Shown: positions 20,645 through 33,606, counted from the first letter of the stretch. The stretch is DNA of 64,000 nucleotides from Acholoe squamosa (GCA_949317995.1 OX439046.1:38662002-38726001), one strand, 5' to 3'. Notes: generated from the sequence alone by a model not told the origin. Program-made: numbers and translations.

Positions 20645-23601
20645 CCCAGTGGGCACACCTCCACTTACTAAACAGTTAGTAGTCACTGCTCTGCACTGGT
20701 TGCACTAACTACTAGCCGGCTAATTTCATGCTAAATATTAGACTAGGCAGTGCTTACTCGCTGGTGGCAGTGTTTATTAGCTACTTTTGCTTCATTGCAA
20801 AATAAGCCCTTACTAGTAGTTTATATACACCACTTAATAGGCAGTGCAGGAAATCTACTAGTAAGGGGTGAAAATGCAGCTTCTAGTAGCTGGCTAATCA
20901 TCTGCTAAATGTTATGCTAGGCAGCCCTGCAAAATAAGCCCTTATTAGTAGTTTATAATGTAATGCTTACTAACCAGTGCAGAATAGCTACCAGTAAGAG
21001 GTGCAAACACAGCTCCTAATAGCTGGCTAATTATCTCCTAATGTTATACTAGGCAGTCCTGCAAAATAAGCCCTTACTAGTAGTTTATTTTGCAATACTT
21101 ATTTATCAGTGCAGAATACCTCCTAGTAAGTGGTGTAAATACAGCTCCTAATAGCTGAACAATTATTTGCTAAATGTTATACTAGGCAGCCCTGCAAAGT
21201 AACCCCTTCCTAGCAGATAGCTTATAATGCAGTGCTTAGTAGCCACTGCAGAAAAGGCCACTAATAAGAGCTTTGTAATCATCACTTTGACATCTGCTTC
21301 TTGGCAGTCAATGCAACACTGTTGGTCTGAATATGAAGTAATCTTCAGTAGAACAAAGAAATGGTGTCTATATATAAATTGACTTTAAATATATCTTGTT
21401 ACACAGTCCATCCGGTAATCTAATTTGTAGCAATCAATTTGTGTGCTAGCTTATGCCATTTTGTGACTTAGAATAGATCTCAATGATATTTTAATTATCA
21501 GAAATATGATTTAGATTACCCTTAAGGTTATAAAGCTGAGAGAATGTATACTACTGCCACCTAGTGACACTTAATATTTGATGCCAAGAAACAGCTAGTA
21601 AGCCTTTAGTATACACCAGCTAGTAAGCAATGCGTAAACTGCCCTTAATAACCAGTGCTTCTGCAGCCCTACAGTTGCAGCTGCTAGTAAACACTGCTCT
21701 GTACCTTTTACTAGTCAATGCCAATACAGTCCTACTTAAATCATGTGAAGCAACAGCTAGTAAGCCTTTACTATGCACCTGCTACTAAGCTACTCTTAGT
21801 AGCCAGTGATAAGTGCTGTTGCTGCATTACAAACTGAATCAGTGCCATTGTCATTCCTATGCAGGAGCTTATATTAGCATACAATTTAACCTGTTTTAGG
21901 ACAAACCTACTTAGGCATAGCACAATATGCTAGCATTACTGAAGAATAATCTCAACAATGTCAGAAGATGACAAATCAAGTGGTGTACACCAGTCCTGAA
22001 TATCACTTTTTCACCATATGCAAGTTCCCATTATTCAATAAGTAAATCCAAGGTATTTTGGGATTGTATATTCAAAATATTAAAAAATCTTGACAAATAT
22101 TAGTAAACCATTGAAAAGGTTTATCTAGTAGCACAATCCCATTTATAACAAGAATGCATAATATTTCAAGGGAGTATCAGTGCATTGAGGCATCTTTGGT
22201 ATAATATCCTATACCCACCTATATTGTTTAATCTAACTTAGGCTTGCCACAGTTGACTGTAAGATGTGTCCAGTGTGTTATGTACATGTATGTAGGTCAA
22301 CCACTGACCTCCATAGCTTAAGTATCTTTCACAATGCTATGTGTCAGTGCAGCAGGGTGTGACCAGGAGGTGTGAACTGCAAGGTGTGAGCAGTGTGTAG
22401 TAGTAAAGCAGGTGTTACTCCACTTCATTTGTCATTTTGTGAAACTATTCGAAATTGAAGTTTTGTTATCATCTTGTGCTATACCTACGTAGGATCACAG
22501 GGATATTTTTCTTTTTGTTTTAAGACAATTTGGAGTGAATTTCAATACATGATTATTACCTTGTATAGACAGTTCAAATTGAACCAACTAGTAATCACTG
22601 CTATGTTACACTTAATAAACACTGCAAATTAAACACTTGAGAAACATCTCATAAACTGCTAAGATACAGCCTTTAATAAGTGATTGGTTAGCAATGCTTT
22701 CTAAGTGGTGCATCTGTAGCCCTGCGCATGCAGTGGCTAGTAACCGCTGCCATGATCCAGCTGGTAAACATTGCAAGTTAAGCCATTATTAACCGATGCT
22801 GGACAACAGCTTGTAAACTACTGATATGCAACTTTTAATAAGTGATTGGTTAGCAGTGCTTTCTAAGTGGTGTATCTGTAGCCCTGCGCATGCAGTGGCT
22901 AGTAACCGCTGCCATAATCCAGCTGGTAAACACTGCAAGTTAAGCCATTATTAACCGATGCTGGACAACAGCTAGTAAACTACTGATATGCAACTTTTAA
23001 TAAGTGATGGGTTAGCAGTGCTTTCTAAGTGGTGTATCTGCAGCCTGCACTTGCAACGGCTAATAATCACTGCTATATTCCAGTTAGTAAACACTGCAAA
23101 TTAAGCCTTTACTAAGTGATGCTAAACAACAGCCAGTAAACTACTAATATGCAGTGCTTAGTAAGTGACACATTTGCAGTGCTTGGTAAATGATTCAGCT
23201 GCATCCCTGCACTTGCAACAACTAGTACCCACTGCTATGTTCCATTTAGTCAACACTGCAAGTTAAGCCCTTATTAAGCAATGCTGAACAGTAGCTAATA
23301 AACTACTAATATGCAGCCCTTGATAAGAGATGCTAAATCAACACTTACTAAGCAGTGCTACTGCAGTGCTGCAATTGCATCTACTAATAAACGTCGCTAA
23401 GCTACACTTAATAATTGTTGATGTTGCAGCTGTACATGTACATGCAACACTTACTGATAACTTAATAAGTACTACTGTGAAATTTGGCAAAATGTTGATC
23501 CTAACCAGGAAGTTGCATGAGTGGCTAGTAAACATTGCAGTGAAACTAGTCACTCATGCAATGTTTATTAGCTAGTGCAGACTTGTACTGTGCCCACTGG
23601 G
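20645..23601. mobile_element. 3-kb inverted-repeat element made of degenerate short repeats (Foldback-like)
   Basis: Ends CCCAGTGGGCACA (20645-20657) and TGTGCCCACTGGG (23589-23601) are perfect 13-bp inverted repeats. Between them are dozens of diverged words such as GCTAGTAAAC, CTTACTAGTAG, TAAACACTGCA and GCAGTGCTTAGTAAG in both orientations. A clearer direct repeat of roughly 130 bp recurs near 22680, 22835 and 22985 (AGTGATTGGTTAGCA...). No coding capacity; no target-site duplication seen. It lies just downstream of the membrane exon of mucin-like gene 1. Confidence 0.65.
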
Positions 23602-23755
23602 CAGTCATTCCCGGCCTGCTCAAATCTGCTCAATTCTGCTTGTTAACAAATGCTTACTCTTTGTACATGTTCTATATCTTATTTAATGTGAAGTGAAGCA
23701 TTTCAATTAGTTTCATCATCTAAATGATGTCATGACGAGTGCCATGATAACGTAC

Positions 23756-23843
23756 CTTTGTCTACTGACTAGTAGATGCAGGATAACAAACAGAAGTATA
23801 ATGATGACGAGACCGAGTACGCAGCCAACAATTATCATCGAAA
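23756..23843 (-). CDS. Mucin-like gene 1, transmembrane exon
   Basis: Acceptor TTGCTATTTCAG ends at 23844 and donor GTACGT starts at 23755, giving an exon of 88 nt, phase 1 in and phase 2 out. Joined to the exon at 24688 it encodes SMIIVGCVLGLVIIILLFVI followed by HLLVSRQR: about 23 hydrophobic residues, then a basic stop-transfer end. The paralogous exon at 40826-40913 has the same length and phases. It anchors the mucin ectodomain in the plasma membrane. The next (cytoplasmic) exon was not found; a 3-kb repeat element begins 155 bp further along the minus strand. Confidence 0.7.
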
Positions 23844-24687
23844 CTGAAATAGCAATTAAAACTGAAGTTAAGGGTATTTCTAAAATGTCTCAAAGTAGCC
23901 TCAAATTAACAGAATTCCACATTTATAAGGTATGCTTATGGTGCACTGCCTGCAGTTAATAGAAATTTGTAGACTTGTATAATTTGATTTTGGCCACATT
24001 CAATGATTCTACAAAAGGAAATTGACGACATATGTAATTGTAATTTTCGTAGGGTTAAACAGGTACAGCCCTGAGAACACTCATCACGGCCTTCATACTG
24101 AAGATAGGAGGAAATATCACAGGGACCTACTGTTACATGTGCCTATTTAAGCATCTGGAGATGAAAGATTCCTTGTGGAGAAGGTTAGACATTCTGGGAT
24201 TACCAGAGCACCGATACCATCTTATTCAAAAATTGATTTAAGGGCATATGAATTTAGTCCTGAAGTCTTGTGCGCTCAAAATTGTGGAATGCCCTGAGTG
24301 CAGACTATTCGGAATACAGACTTTAGATGAATTCAAAATTCTGGCCAAAAAGAGTATATAAAACCATAGTATACATCAAACCTATTACTCCTTTGGTCCT
24401 AACATTTTCTTTTTATTTGAAGATGGGTATTTAAATTAGTAGGTACAGCTCTATACACTGCACACATTTTCTCCAAACAAGACTTTCATTCATGAATTGT
24501 GTCAAAACGGTAAGCCATGACAACGGCTTGCTGATAGCTTATCGCTACCTTTTCTTGGCTTATAAATATCATCACATTTGTATCTAAGAGTTTTCTGAAA
24601 TCGTGATGAAATTTATGCCTCGAGAATCAGGTCACTTATAGCAAGAAGGAAGTTGATAGATTGGGTACGAAGTAGTTATTTACTCAC
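23844..24687 (-). other. Intron of mucin-like gene 1
   Basis: Bounded by donor GTGAGT (24687-24682) and acceptor CTATTTCAG. No other feature recognised inside. Confidence 0.55.
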
Positions 24688-26376
24688 GTAAAGGCACCTT
24701 GATAACAGGTGGGGCAGTGGTGGAGAGGCCTTCTGAGGAGGTGAGCTCGGCAGTGGTCGTCATCTCGATGGTTGTGGTGGTAGAGGTACTCACAGTGAAA
24801 GATTGTGCTGCGGTTGTAGTAGTTTGTCTGCCTGTAGTTGTACTGGTGATGGGTGTGGTTTTCATTGAAGCATCATTTGTACTTTGTAAACTAGTTGTAA
24901 TATTATCTGTAGTTTGTGCTGTCATTGTTGTAATATTATTTGTATTCTGTGCAGTGGTTGTTATATCATATGTAGTCTGTGGGCTGGTAGCTGTAATACT
25001 TTCTGTAGTATGTGGGCTAGTTGTAATACTATCTGTAGATTGTGGGCTGGGTGTTGGAATATTTTCTGTAGTTTGTGGGCTGGTTGTTGTAAAAGTATCT
25101 GTAGTTTGTGGGCCAGTTGTAATATTATCTGTTACTTGTGGGCTGGTTGTTGTAATACTCTCTGTAGTTTGTGGGCTAGGTGTTGTAATACAATCTGTAG
25201 TTTTTGGGCTAGTTGTTGTAATACTATCTGTAGTTTGTGGGCTAGTTGTTGTAATACTATCTGTAGTTTGTGGGCTAGTTGTTGTAATACTATCTGTAGT
25301 TTGTGAGCCAGTTGTTGTAATATTTTCTGTAGTTTGTGGGCTGGTTGTTGTAAAAGTATCTGTAGTTTGTGGGCCAGTTGTAATGTCATCTGTAGTTTGT
25401 GGGTTAGTTGTTGTAATACTATCTGTAGTTTGTGGGCTGGTTGTTGTAATACTATCTGTAGTTTTTGGTCTAGTTGTTGTAATACTATCTGTAGTTTGTG
25501 GGCCAGTTGTTGTAATCCTATCTGTAGTTTGTGGGCTGGCTGTTGTATTATTATTTGTAGTTTGTGGGCTGGTTGTTGTAATACTATCTGTAGTTTGTGG
25601 GCTAGTTGTTGTAATAGTATCTGTAGTTTTTGGGCTAGTTGTTATAATACTATCTGTAGTTTGTGGGCTAGTTGTTGTAATACTATCTGTAGTTTGTGGG
25701 CTAGTTGTTGTAATACTATCTGTAGTTTGTGGGCTAGTTGTTGTAATATCATCTGTAGTTTGTGGACTGTTTGTAATATCATCTGTAGTTTGTGGGCTGG
25801 TTGTTGTATTATTATTTGTAGTTTGTGGGCTGGTTGTTGTAATACTATCTCTAGTATGTGGGCTTGTTGTTGTAGAAACATCTGTAGTTTGTATACTCAT
25901 TGAAGTAATATTATCCATGGTTTGTGCAGTTGATGTTTTAATTTTGCCTGTAGTTTGTGGACTAGTTGTTATTGCATGTGTTTGAACTGCTGAAGTATCG
26001 TATGAGCTAGGTGTGGTAATATCTGAAGTCTGCACACTAATTGTCGTGGTGTCATGTGTGGTTTGTGAATTAGGTGTCGTAATCTTAGTAGGTAAATTAG
26101 GTGTTCTCTCTATGGCTATCATGTTGACTTTAGACACTGAGTTATATTTAAGCAATTGGGGTGGTAGATTTATGAAATTCTTAAAATTTGTAGTTGACGT
26201 GTCTCTCTCAGAGGGTTGAATGGCTGCATGGGCAGATGAGGTCTGATGTTTTGCCTTGCCCACAGGTTTGGCTCTTGACATAACTCTCGAGGTGTATGTG
26301 AGGCTGCCCATTGTGATAGTTGTCCCTTTATCCATCATCCATCTAGAGTCGTCCCCCACAGCTGCAGCACTGATAA
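24688..26376 (-). CDS. Mucin-like gene 1, large Thr/Ser-rich repeat exon
   Basis: One 1,689-nt exon between acceptor GCATTTATTTCCAG and donor GTGAGT, phase 1 at both ends. The first residues (ISAAAVGDDSRWMM) complete a signal peptide begun in the exon at 28047. About 100 unique residues follow, then some 35 copies of a 12-13-residue unit, consensus TTDSITTTSPQ (36-39 bp), and a Thr-rich stem ending PPVIKVPL. Such repeats are normally heavily O-glycosylated; together with signal and membrane exons this indicates a membrane-bound cell-surface mucin. The reading frame runs past the exon at both sides, but those codons are intronic. Confidence 0.75.
24960..25880 (-). repeat. 36-39-bp coding tandem repeat of mucin-like gene 1
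   Basis: Plus-strand unit TGTAGTTTGTGGGCTAGTTG followed by TTGTAATACTATC, with several identical neighbours in 25190-25310 and 25560-25750, implying recent unequal exchange. The opposite strand also stays open because of the repetition. Confidence 0.9.
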
Positions 26377-26529
26377 CTGGAAATAAATGCATGCTATACC
26401 CCTAAATTCGACATGGAAATATGTAATTCCCCTGCACTGTATTTCTATCTTAGAACATACATCGGAATGTACCATTTGTCCCCCGATCTGCCCTAAAATT
26501 TCCTATCACCTTCGTGTAGGGGGTGTATA

Positions 26530-26803
26530 CCCACTTGGCATCAAAACGTTTTTTCAACATTAATTTTTTATAGGGTTCCTAAGTTTGCCAACCGTTTTTT
26601 AAACGTAAAATTTACTAAAAAAAAAAGGTCGTGCACACAAAAAAACACATTTTATTTTTACATTCTATAAAAACGTTCGTCTCTATTCGGTTGAAAAAAA
26701 CAAACATTAGAAAACGTTTTTTGAATGCAATCAAACCGTTTTTACAAACATTTTTTTACCCAAACCGTTTCAAACGTTGAAAACACGTTTTTTGCCAAGT
26801 GGG
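26530..26803. mobile_element. MITE with CCCACTTGGCA ends and TA target duplication
   Basis: CCCACTTGGCA (26530) and TGCCAAGTGGG (ending 26803) are inverted; similarity continues inward (AAAACGTTTTTTCAAC and its complement) for over 30 bp. TA flanks each end. The interior is built of AAACGTTTTT-like words. No coding capacity. Confidence 0.8.
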
Positions 26804-27504
26804 TATGGACCCCAGGACATTGGGGCTGGCAGACGCACTTGGCTGCTAAGAGGTGTGGTGGAGGTACAGTAAAATTTAATGACAGCAAATTCCTAATTTT
26901 AGGACTAAAATTCGTTATAATCGAATTTTGTTATAGCAAAGATTGAGATTTCTTTCATTTATTGCACGAATATAAATGTGTTTGTCATAAAAACAAGTTT
27001 CTATATTATATATGAGCTAGGGGGGCAATAGGATTTTCAGTACTGTTACTATCAGGATGTTTATATACACAAGTTCTGGCCCATTAGAGGAAGGGGGGGG
27101 CTAAAGTCTTTTCATGGGAGACGCTTTGTTATGAATAACCTTTCTTAATTATCTAATCAGGTCTTTAGTAGTCATAACATAGGCCGGCTCCCATTATAGT
27201 TTACACTCAAATACAGCTCATTTGCATAATATTGGGGTGTTCCTCACTGAATTATTGCTTTGCTGTGATTGGTTGAAAAGATTTTTCTCGCTTTGATCCA
27301 ATATATGTTGATTTTAGTTGACTGTCTTTGCAATAGGTAGCGTGCAGATAGGGCCTGGGTGGGTCTTAGTTCATTCAATACTCACTAGATGGTGCCACCT
27401 CACTGTCCTCACTGCAGGCTCACTGCATGTGCCTATTCTCATGGCAAACTGGATCCTATTGTGATGGGAAACTGTGGCTTGTTTATGGGTATGGACCAAT
27501 AAAT

Positions 27505-27715
27505 TTGACATGGTGACATGGCCATTTCTTAAAATCGACATGTGACATGGGACTTAGTGACATGAGGCAAAACAATTAGTGACATGACATATAGGTGCTT
27601 TCTTAAATTCGACATGGGACATGATAGGCTCTTAAAGATGACATGGGACATGGGGATTTAAGTGACAAGTGCCATGACCATTTTTTAAAAATCAACATGT
27701 GACATGGGAGACCCC
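27505..27715 (+). repeat. Degenerate repeats of GACATGGGACATG
   Basis: Words such as GACATGGTGACATGG, CGACATGTGACATGGGAC and CGACATGGGACATG recur about ten times at irregular 30-60-bp spacing. Confidence 0.7.
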
Positions 27716-28046
27716 CCATCCACATCCCCTTGTTTCATGAGGCTACATATATTATATAAGTAACACAGCTGGGGGAATGTTTGTAATTTCTATCGTCTCC
27801 CCCAATTGTTTACAATTACTTGTTTATTACGTGTCCAGGGGAAATTTCACCAATCCCTGGTGTTGATAATGAATGAGCACTACAAAATGCGGGAACTCAT
27901 AATTTCAATGATTCAAATAGAATGAAGTTATGTACACATTTCTATCACGTGTTCATCAATACAAAGGGAAACCCATGAGCAATACTCCACAGATGAAAAA
28001 ATGGACGTTGAAAGGGAGAAGAATGAGAATACCCACACTCACTTAC

Positions 28047-28098
28047 CCAAACATCCTATTATGATGGATGCTAATTTTTTAATTTCTTGTGTCTCCAT
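28047..28098 (-). CDS. Mucin-like gene 1, first coding exon (signal peptide)
   Basis: ATG at 28098, then METQEIKKLASIIIGCL and one base (G) before donor GTAAGT at 28046-28041. That G plus TT at the start of the exon at 26376 makes a Val codon, giving KK-LASIIIGCLVISAAAVG, a good signal peptide with cleavage likely near the AAA-VG. The matching phase and the signal-peptide chemistry are the evidence; the upstream promoter is not recognised. Confidence 0.6.
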
Positions 28099-29700
28099 GG
28101 CAAAAAGAAAGAATTGAAGCTGTTTCTCTTGATTGTATTGACATGAAGTGCAACCATTTATAAAGGGTAACCAGCAAACGCACACTGGTCATCTGGTCCT
28201 TGTATTAGGTCAAATGTTGCTTCTTCTTGACCAACCTGTTACTTGTATTCCCATTGAAGAATGTGCCTATTCATTGCCACTTTCATGTAAGAATTCACTG
28301 GTTAGAGTCCACTCTGTCAGGTAGTAAGCTGTCCCTGATAATTGCTCCTATTACAGATTTCTGGTGATCTGGTGGCGTAAAGTAACATTCTGGATGTAAG
28401 GTTATAGGCCAGGACCACAGCTCTCTAGATATTCTTATCCCCCCTCATGTCAGTAATACCTCTCTTACAGGGTCTTCTATGAGCTGGTATCTTGTTGTAT
28501 GGGTTTTCAAGCCATTGTGGGCAATGTGTAAATCCTATCTTGGACTTTTGTTCATAGCTGTATGTATGACATTCCTTATAGATTAGAAGACATGCATATT
28601 AAGTTTAGTCTGTCCAGTAACTCTTGATGGAAATACCTGATATATGTCTGTCTGAATGTAAACAGGGTATAACAGAAGCTCAATTCAGATGACAACGTCA
28701 GAAACACCAATTAAGGTCTGGCATATTGATTGCGGGACCTTTTTCTGTAATGTTTAAACTTCAATGAAGTTAAAGACTTTCTATTGTTTGTTTGAAACGT
28801 TTTCAATTCGATGAAGTTAATGACTCTATATTTCATGCTTTCAATGCTTTGGACGGTTTAATTACTTGGGGCGAGGTCTGCGATAGGCACGGTTATTAGC
28901 ATTTAATCTAGAGAATATTGCTTTTCTTGAAGGTAATCATTTGTGCTTTGTCTCGGAAATTTCTTTTATTTCACAGACAACGTTTAGGCCTAGTGGATCT
29001 GAGGAATTCACGAGTATAATATATACTTTATTTAGCACATATACCTCTAGGATATGATATATGGGTTTGAATTTATCAATGTCTAGAGCACATGGAGGTG
29101 GGTAGCAACGATGTACCATTAAATTGCACAATTCTATTTTGGTTATAACCATACTGGATGATGGGGTTGTTAACCGAAGGCGTTTAGTTTTTTTTTTTAG
29201 TAATATAGTATCAAGCATGCACATATCTACCTCAGAGAGGAAAGAGATCTATGTATTTCCAGCATCATGATAACTCTTGAGGTAAAATTCTGACATATAC
29301 AGTATCAATTTTCTCACCAAAGTATGCTGACAATACAGGCCTTCATTTCATGTGAGAACCTTGTGCCAGAAGTTGGTGGAAAGAGAGTATTATAGAGGAA
29401 TTAATCTGGTTGACAGAGGAAGATTAAGAGATAGGTTGATACAATGCCATAGATACAATAACTGCTGTCTATGTGCACATTGTGCTTGTGTATCAGCTGG
29501 TGCTATCAGTGTACATTGTACACCTGTCTGTCTGTATACACTGGATATCCACGTACCAACGCACTCCTACTCACCGGCAGTCATCTCTGATAAGATAGAA
29601 TTTATGAATCTAATTAAGGTATCGGTAAATTTAGCGTCCATGTGCTGCACTATGGTACAGAGACAAGGGGAAATAATCCCATGAAGTATCACCTACAGAG
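28099..29700. other. Intergenic stretch
   Basis: No supported gene. One splice-bounded open segment on the minus strand at 29575-29641 is noted among the rejected items. Confidence 0.4.
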
Positions 29701-29735
29701 ACCCCCCCCCCCCCACACACACACACACATAAACA
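29699..29735 (+). repeat. Poly-C / (CA)n microsatellite
   Basis: A run of about 15 C followed by ACACACACACACACA. Confidence 0.9.
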
Positions 29736-29804
29736 AGCCCAAGGTCAACATCAACACAACCCAACAAAACAAAACAAACAGAATTATTTGTGAGTAAATT
29801 TACC

Positions 29805-30065
29805 ATGCTTCAATGAATGGTAGAATTTAAGGCTTCAATGAATGGTAATAGGGATGAGGGTGGGTTGTACCTAGTTGGATACATTATTAACCAATCAGAA
29901 AATTCCCTTCATTCAGTGCAGACAAAGGTCTTTTGCATGAGTTGACAGATTGATAGCATCAAGTTGTAGATCACTTTTGACTTAACATTTTGTCTTGAAC
30001 TGTGCAAAAAGATGGCAGTCACAAGTTGTTTTGCATGGATTGACAGATTGACAGCACTTTTGTAT
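29805..30065 (+). repeat. Short local duplications
   Basis: GCTTCAATGAATGGTA occurs at about 29809 and 29832. TTTTGCATG-x-x-TTGACAGATTGA occurs at about 29930 and 30031. Confidence 0.6.
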
Positions 30066-30129
30066 TTCATTTTTGAAAGTTGATTTCATTTTCTAATTCA
30101 CATTTTGACCCTCCTGGGCCACTGTAATT

Positions 30130-31160
30130 CAGGTCTACTTGAAGCTTATCTACTGCTGTGTAAAAAACATTTGTGGGAAGTATAAATGACTGCATCATCA
30201 GCAAATAAACTAACGTTGCATAGTAAGGATTTGGTAATATCATTTATATATGCTTAAAATAGCAGTGGACCCAGAATAGAGCCCTGTGGCACCCTACACT
30301 TTACCTCTGCCTGCGTTGATGTCTGGTTATTTGCAAAAGTTGTTTGGTATCTATTTTCCAAGTATGAGCTTAACCATCTTGGAACATTTTTATTCAGGCC
30401 CATGTCTTTTAACTTGAAAAGGAGGATGTTATGGTATACCATGCCAAATGCTTTGGTTAATTCCACAAAGCTGACTATTGTTATCTTGCTCTTCTCCATA
30501 TCTTGGAAATTATTGTCAGTGATCTTGCTATTGTTTTAGTGGTGCAGTAGTTTGAGCTTCACTTACAATTTGATTAGTTTCTAGAAAATTGGATATATTG
30601 TTATGGGCAACTCTTTCAATAATTTTGCTGGGAAGGGGGAGGAGTGCAACCGGCCGGTATTTGCTGGGGTTAATTTAATCACCTGATTTTGGAATTGGAA
30701 TCATAGATGCTTTTTTCCCATTTTTCTGGGGAAATATTCTTTACAAAAGACAAATTATTAAATATATAAGCTGTGGAACAAGGGCTAGAAAGGCATCTTT
30801 TAGAATTTTGGCAGAGAGATTTGGAACTGAAGAGAAATAAAATTTCTAAAATTTCTGCTCATTTGTTCGTATCTCCTACATGGTTGAGGTGGTAGTGATT
30901 TTCTTACAAATTTTAATTCTGTGGGATTATCAAAATCATTTGCAAGGTTTGAACCAATAGTAGCAAAAAGGTGTTCTAAAGCTCTGCAGTTTCCTCCTGT
31001 GGGACAAGTTCATGAGTGTCTGGCGAAATCAAATTGATGGTTTTTTTTCTTGGATTTTGATGGAAATATGAATTTCATTTTCTCCCAGAATATGTACCTG
31101 TCCTCATTTTCATTATCTTCAATAAAGTAGGTCTTGGCATCTCTGACTGAATTTTTAGCT
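30130..31160 (-). pseudogene. Non-LTR retrotransposon reverse transcriptase remnant
   Basis: Minus strand. At about 30700-30550: KYRPVALLPLPSKIIERV (RT motif region 1). At 30499-30254: FVELTKAFGMVYHNILLFKL (D-to-G change in the usual F-D-x-V-D-H) and VPQGSILGPLLF. Then after a stop AYINDITK and SLFADDAVIY, the FADD catalytic motif, near 30150. These signatures fit the CR1/L2/Jockey-like groups. Several stops and frameshifts; no endonuclease seen. 31160 is an approximate upstream limit. Confidence 0.75.
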
Positions 31161-31505
31161 CTAGTTCGTAGTTTGATACAGGGAAGCCTAAAACAACAGG
31201 ATGGTGGGGGTTAGTCAGTCCAGTGGCAGATCAAGTATTGAAAAAGCAGGTGCCACGGCCCAAATGGAGAGGGCACATCGCCTATTTTAGGCAAATTTTA
31301 AGGTACAAAATATACAAATAAACTCTTTAGTAGTGGCAATATTGAAGGGGGCACACCCCCATGCCTCCCCCGTATAAATCCGTCTGTATATTTTAGTCTC
31401 AATGTATATTGGGAAATTAATATACGACTCCGCTTCTTTAATAAATGTGGATAATTTATTCCATGGCTTCCCCTGCCGCACCAGTCTAAGCTCCGTCAGA
31501 CTAAT

Positions 31506-31604
31506 CCCTGCTAGCACAACTCATCCAAATGATGTCTTTTTTACGTAAATAAGATGGGTTTTCATGTAAAAATGATGTAAATTACACGAGTAGTGCTAGC
31601 TGGG
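31506..31604. mobile_element. 99-bp MITE with AAT target duplication
   Basis: CCCTGCTAGCACAACTC at the left and GAGTAGTGCTAGCTGGG at the right are inverted with two mismatches. AAT precedes (31503-31505) and follows (31605-31607). Confidence 0.8.
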
Positions 31605-31607
31605 AAT

Positions 31608-32171
31608 ATCACCTTCTTGTATCTAACTGGAGGCAAGCTGTGAATATGTAGTCTCAGCCAGCCCATGATCCAAACTGTCTTGTCAGAGAACATACACGGT
31701 TTATATGTGCTTATGATCTATGATGCTGGCATGGGAGACACCATGCCAATGTTGGTGGAGCTTCTCCGCTGGCTGGTGCACTGGCCCCTGATGTAACTCC
31801 GAGATCAATGGCTTCTCTCACCCCATACCAGGATGATTTCAGTTCCACCACCAACCTGCTGGTCTGTGCCACAGTATATATGCACGTCTATATACCTATG
31901 TAAAATCCCATATAAGCTGCACACGACTTCTTGGAGACCCTATAAGCCACAGCTATATACTGTAGTACTGGGCATGTCCACAGGGGGCGCTATGTCCATG
32001 ATGGCAGCTAGCGGATTTCTTCAAACAGGAAGCTATATTTGGTGCTTCTGCAAAATGAGAGTAAACACAATCACACAGGATGACATGGACATTGTAAATG
32101 ATTTAATTCCTCAATACTCCGATAATTACCTTTCTTCCCCCGGAATTAAGTAATCCTCTACCACTGTAACT
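31608..32171. other. Non-coding stretch
   Basis: No feature recognised. Confidence 0.35.
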
Positions 32172-33606
32172 GGGCCGTGCTTTTCCCCATTCATTTAATA
32201 ATATAAACATACGGCGTTATAACCCGGAATTGATATGGAAAAAAATTATTTATATTAAAAATATGTTTTTGTTCGACTTGAAACTTACATCCGGCAGAAA
32301 GTAATTTAATTAAGCAAATGCGGCAGGCTTAAGGGCCGTATATGAAATAAAAATATTCTGAAAGCGGACGTCTGTATTCGGGGCCATACTCTGGGCCGCA
32401 TAGGGAATTCCCTCTGTGACCTTGGGAAAACCTCCTTGTATGTCACTTCTGGAACTGGATTTTACTGTATTATCGCTCGAGCACTGGACAACCTCGGCAA
32501 CAAAAACAATGTTGTACTCTAACAAAAGGGTAAGTAAAACAAAGAAAAGATGGTTCTGTATTACTTGCCTATGTATAGGGAAGACACAGGCCAAATTTGG
32601 AACTGTGAGTGTAGATAATGTAGAAGTAACTTGACAAGGAAAAAGGGGGAAGTGTGTTTTCCTGTGTTCCTTCTGTTTCTTATGTATGTCAGGTCGACTA
32701 CCAGTTTAAACCAAAGGGATTTGCCTCACCCTTCCCCCTATCTTTTACGCCTTATTTTTCATTTCACTTGGAGAACACCCTTTTCCTGCATGTTCATCTG
32801 TCATGTTATGTTTAAATATGTGCAAGAAGGAGGGGTCAAGGGGCGGGGGGATTATAGTCTAGATCACAGAGCTACATTTTTAGGGTATTAACAGGAGGCC
32901 TTATCTTATGATTGGCCTGGGGGGGCATTCCCTGTTTAATCTAATGATGTGCCTGTAACTGTTTGAGGGAAAGGGGTCATGCCAGATCTTTTTGGCATAA
33001 CAGTATTTCTAACCAAAAAGAATCTTATTTAAACTTTAAATATATTTTTCAGCCTCTTCCCGATCAGTTCACCGAGCAACATGGCTATGTAGGTTGGGCA
33101 GGCGACTTGTATGGAAAGAGGGACAAGGGGTCTATCAATTCTATGGTAGAGGCATAGCCTCATAACAGAACGGAGACAGAGAGGTTGTCCCCCCAGTATT
33201 GAACACCCTGCTCATTTACCAGAAAGGACACAGACTTTACAGTCCCTGTACCCAGAGACTCCGGACAATTTAGAAAAAGACCCTAATTACTCTTTACTGC
33301 AAACGAGAGGAACATGCAGACTTAAAAGGGGAAGACCATGTGGGTCTACATCCTGAGGAGGCCGTGGGAGGGGAAGAGGTAACAACTCTACAGTATCTAA
33401 CACCTCTACCATGTCTCGTTCAGCAGCAAATGTGTTACATTAATCGAAGACTTCAGTCCAAGCAAGACACAACAGTTCTGTGGTATCTGTTCACCAACAT
33501 CAAGGAGCAACAGCTGAGACAGGCCAACCACAAACCTATGTAGGGCCAAATAATAGAATTTTCTTCCATTAAAACGGTCGAGCTATGACCAGGGAGGAAT
33601 TAGAAC

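Larger units (their letters stand above)
26377..28046 (-). other. Intron 1 of mucin-like gene 1
   Basis: Contains the 274-bp inverted-repeat element at 26530-26803 and the degenerate GACATGG array at 27505-27715. Otherwise no coding signal. Confidence 0.5.

Noticed and set aside
24699-25985. 428-codon plus-strand frame of Val/Ser/Cys-rich repeats
   Set aside because: Shadow of the mucin exon on the minus strand, which has splice sites, a signal exon and a membrane exon in phase.
29575-29641. Splice-bounded minus-strand segment starting MDAKFTDTLIRF with donor GTGAGT
   Set aside because: Good acceptor and donor, but no partner exon in phase that makes a sensible protein; as a first exon of mucin-like gene 1 it would not give a signal peptide, unlike 28047-28098.
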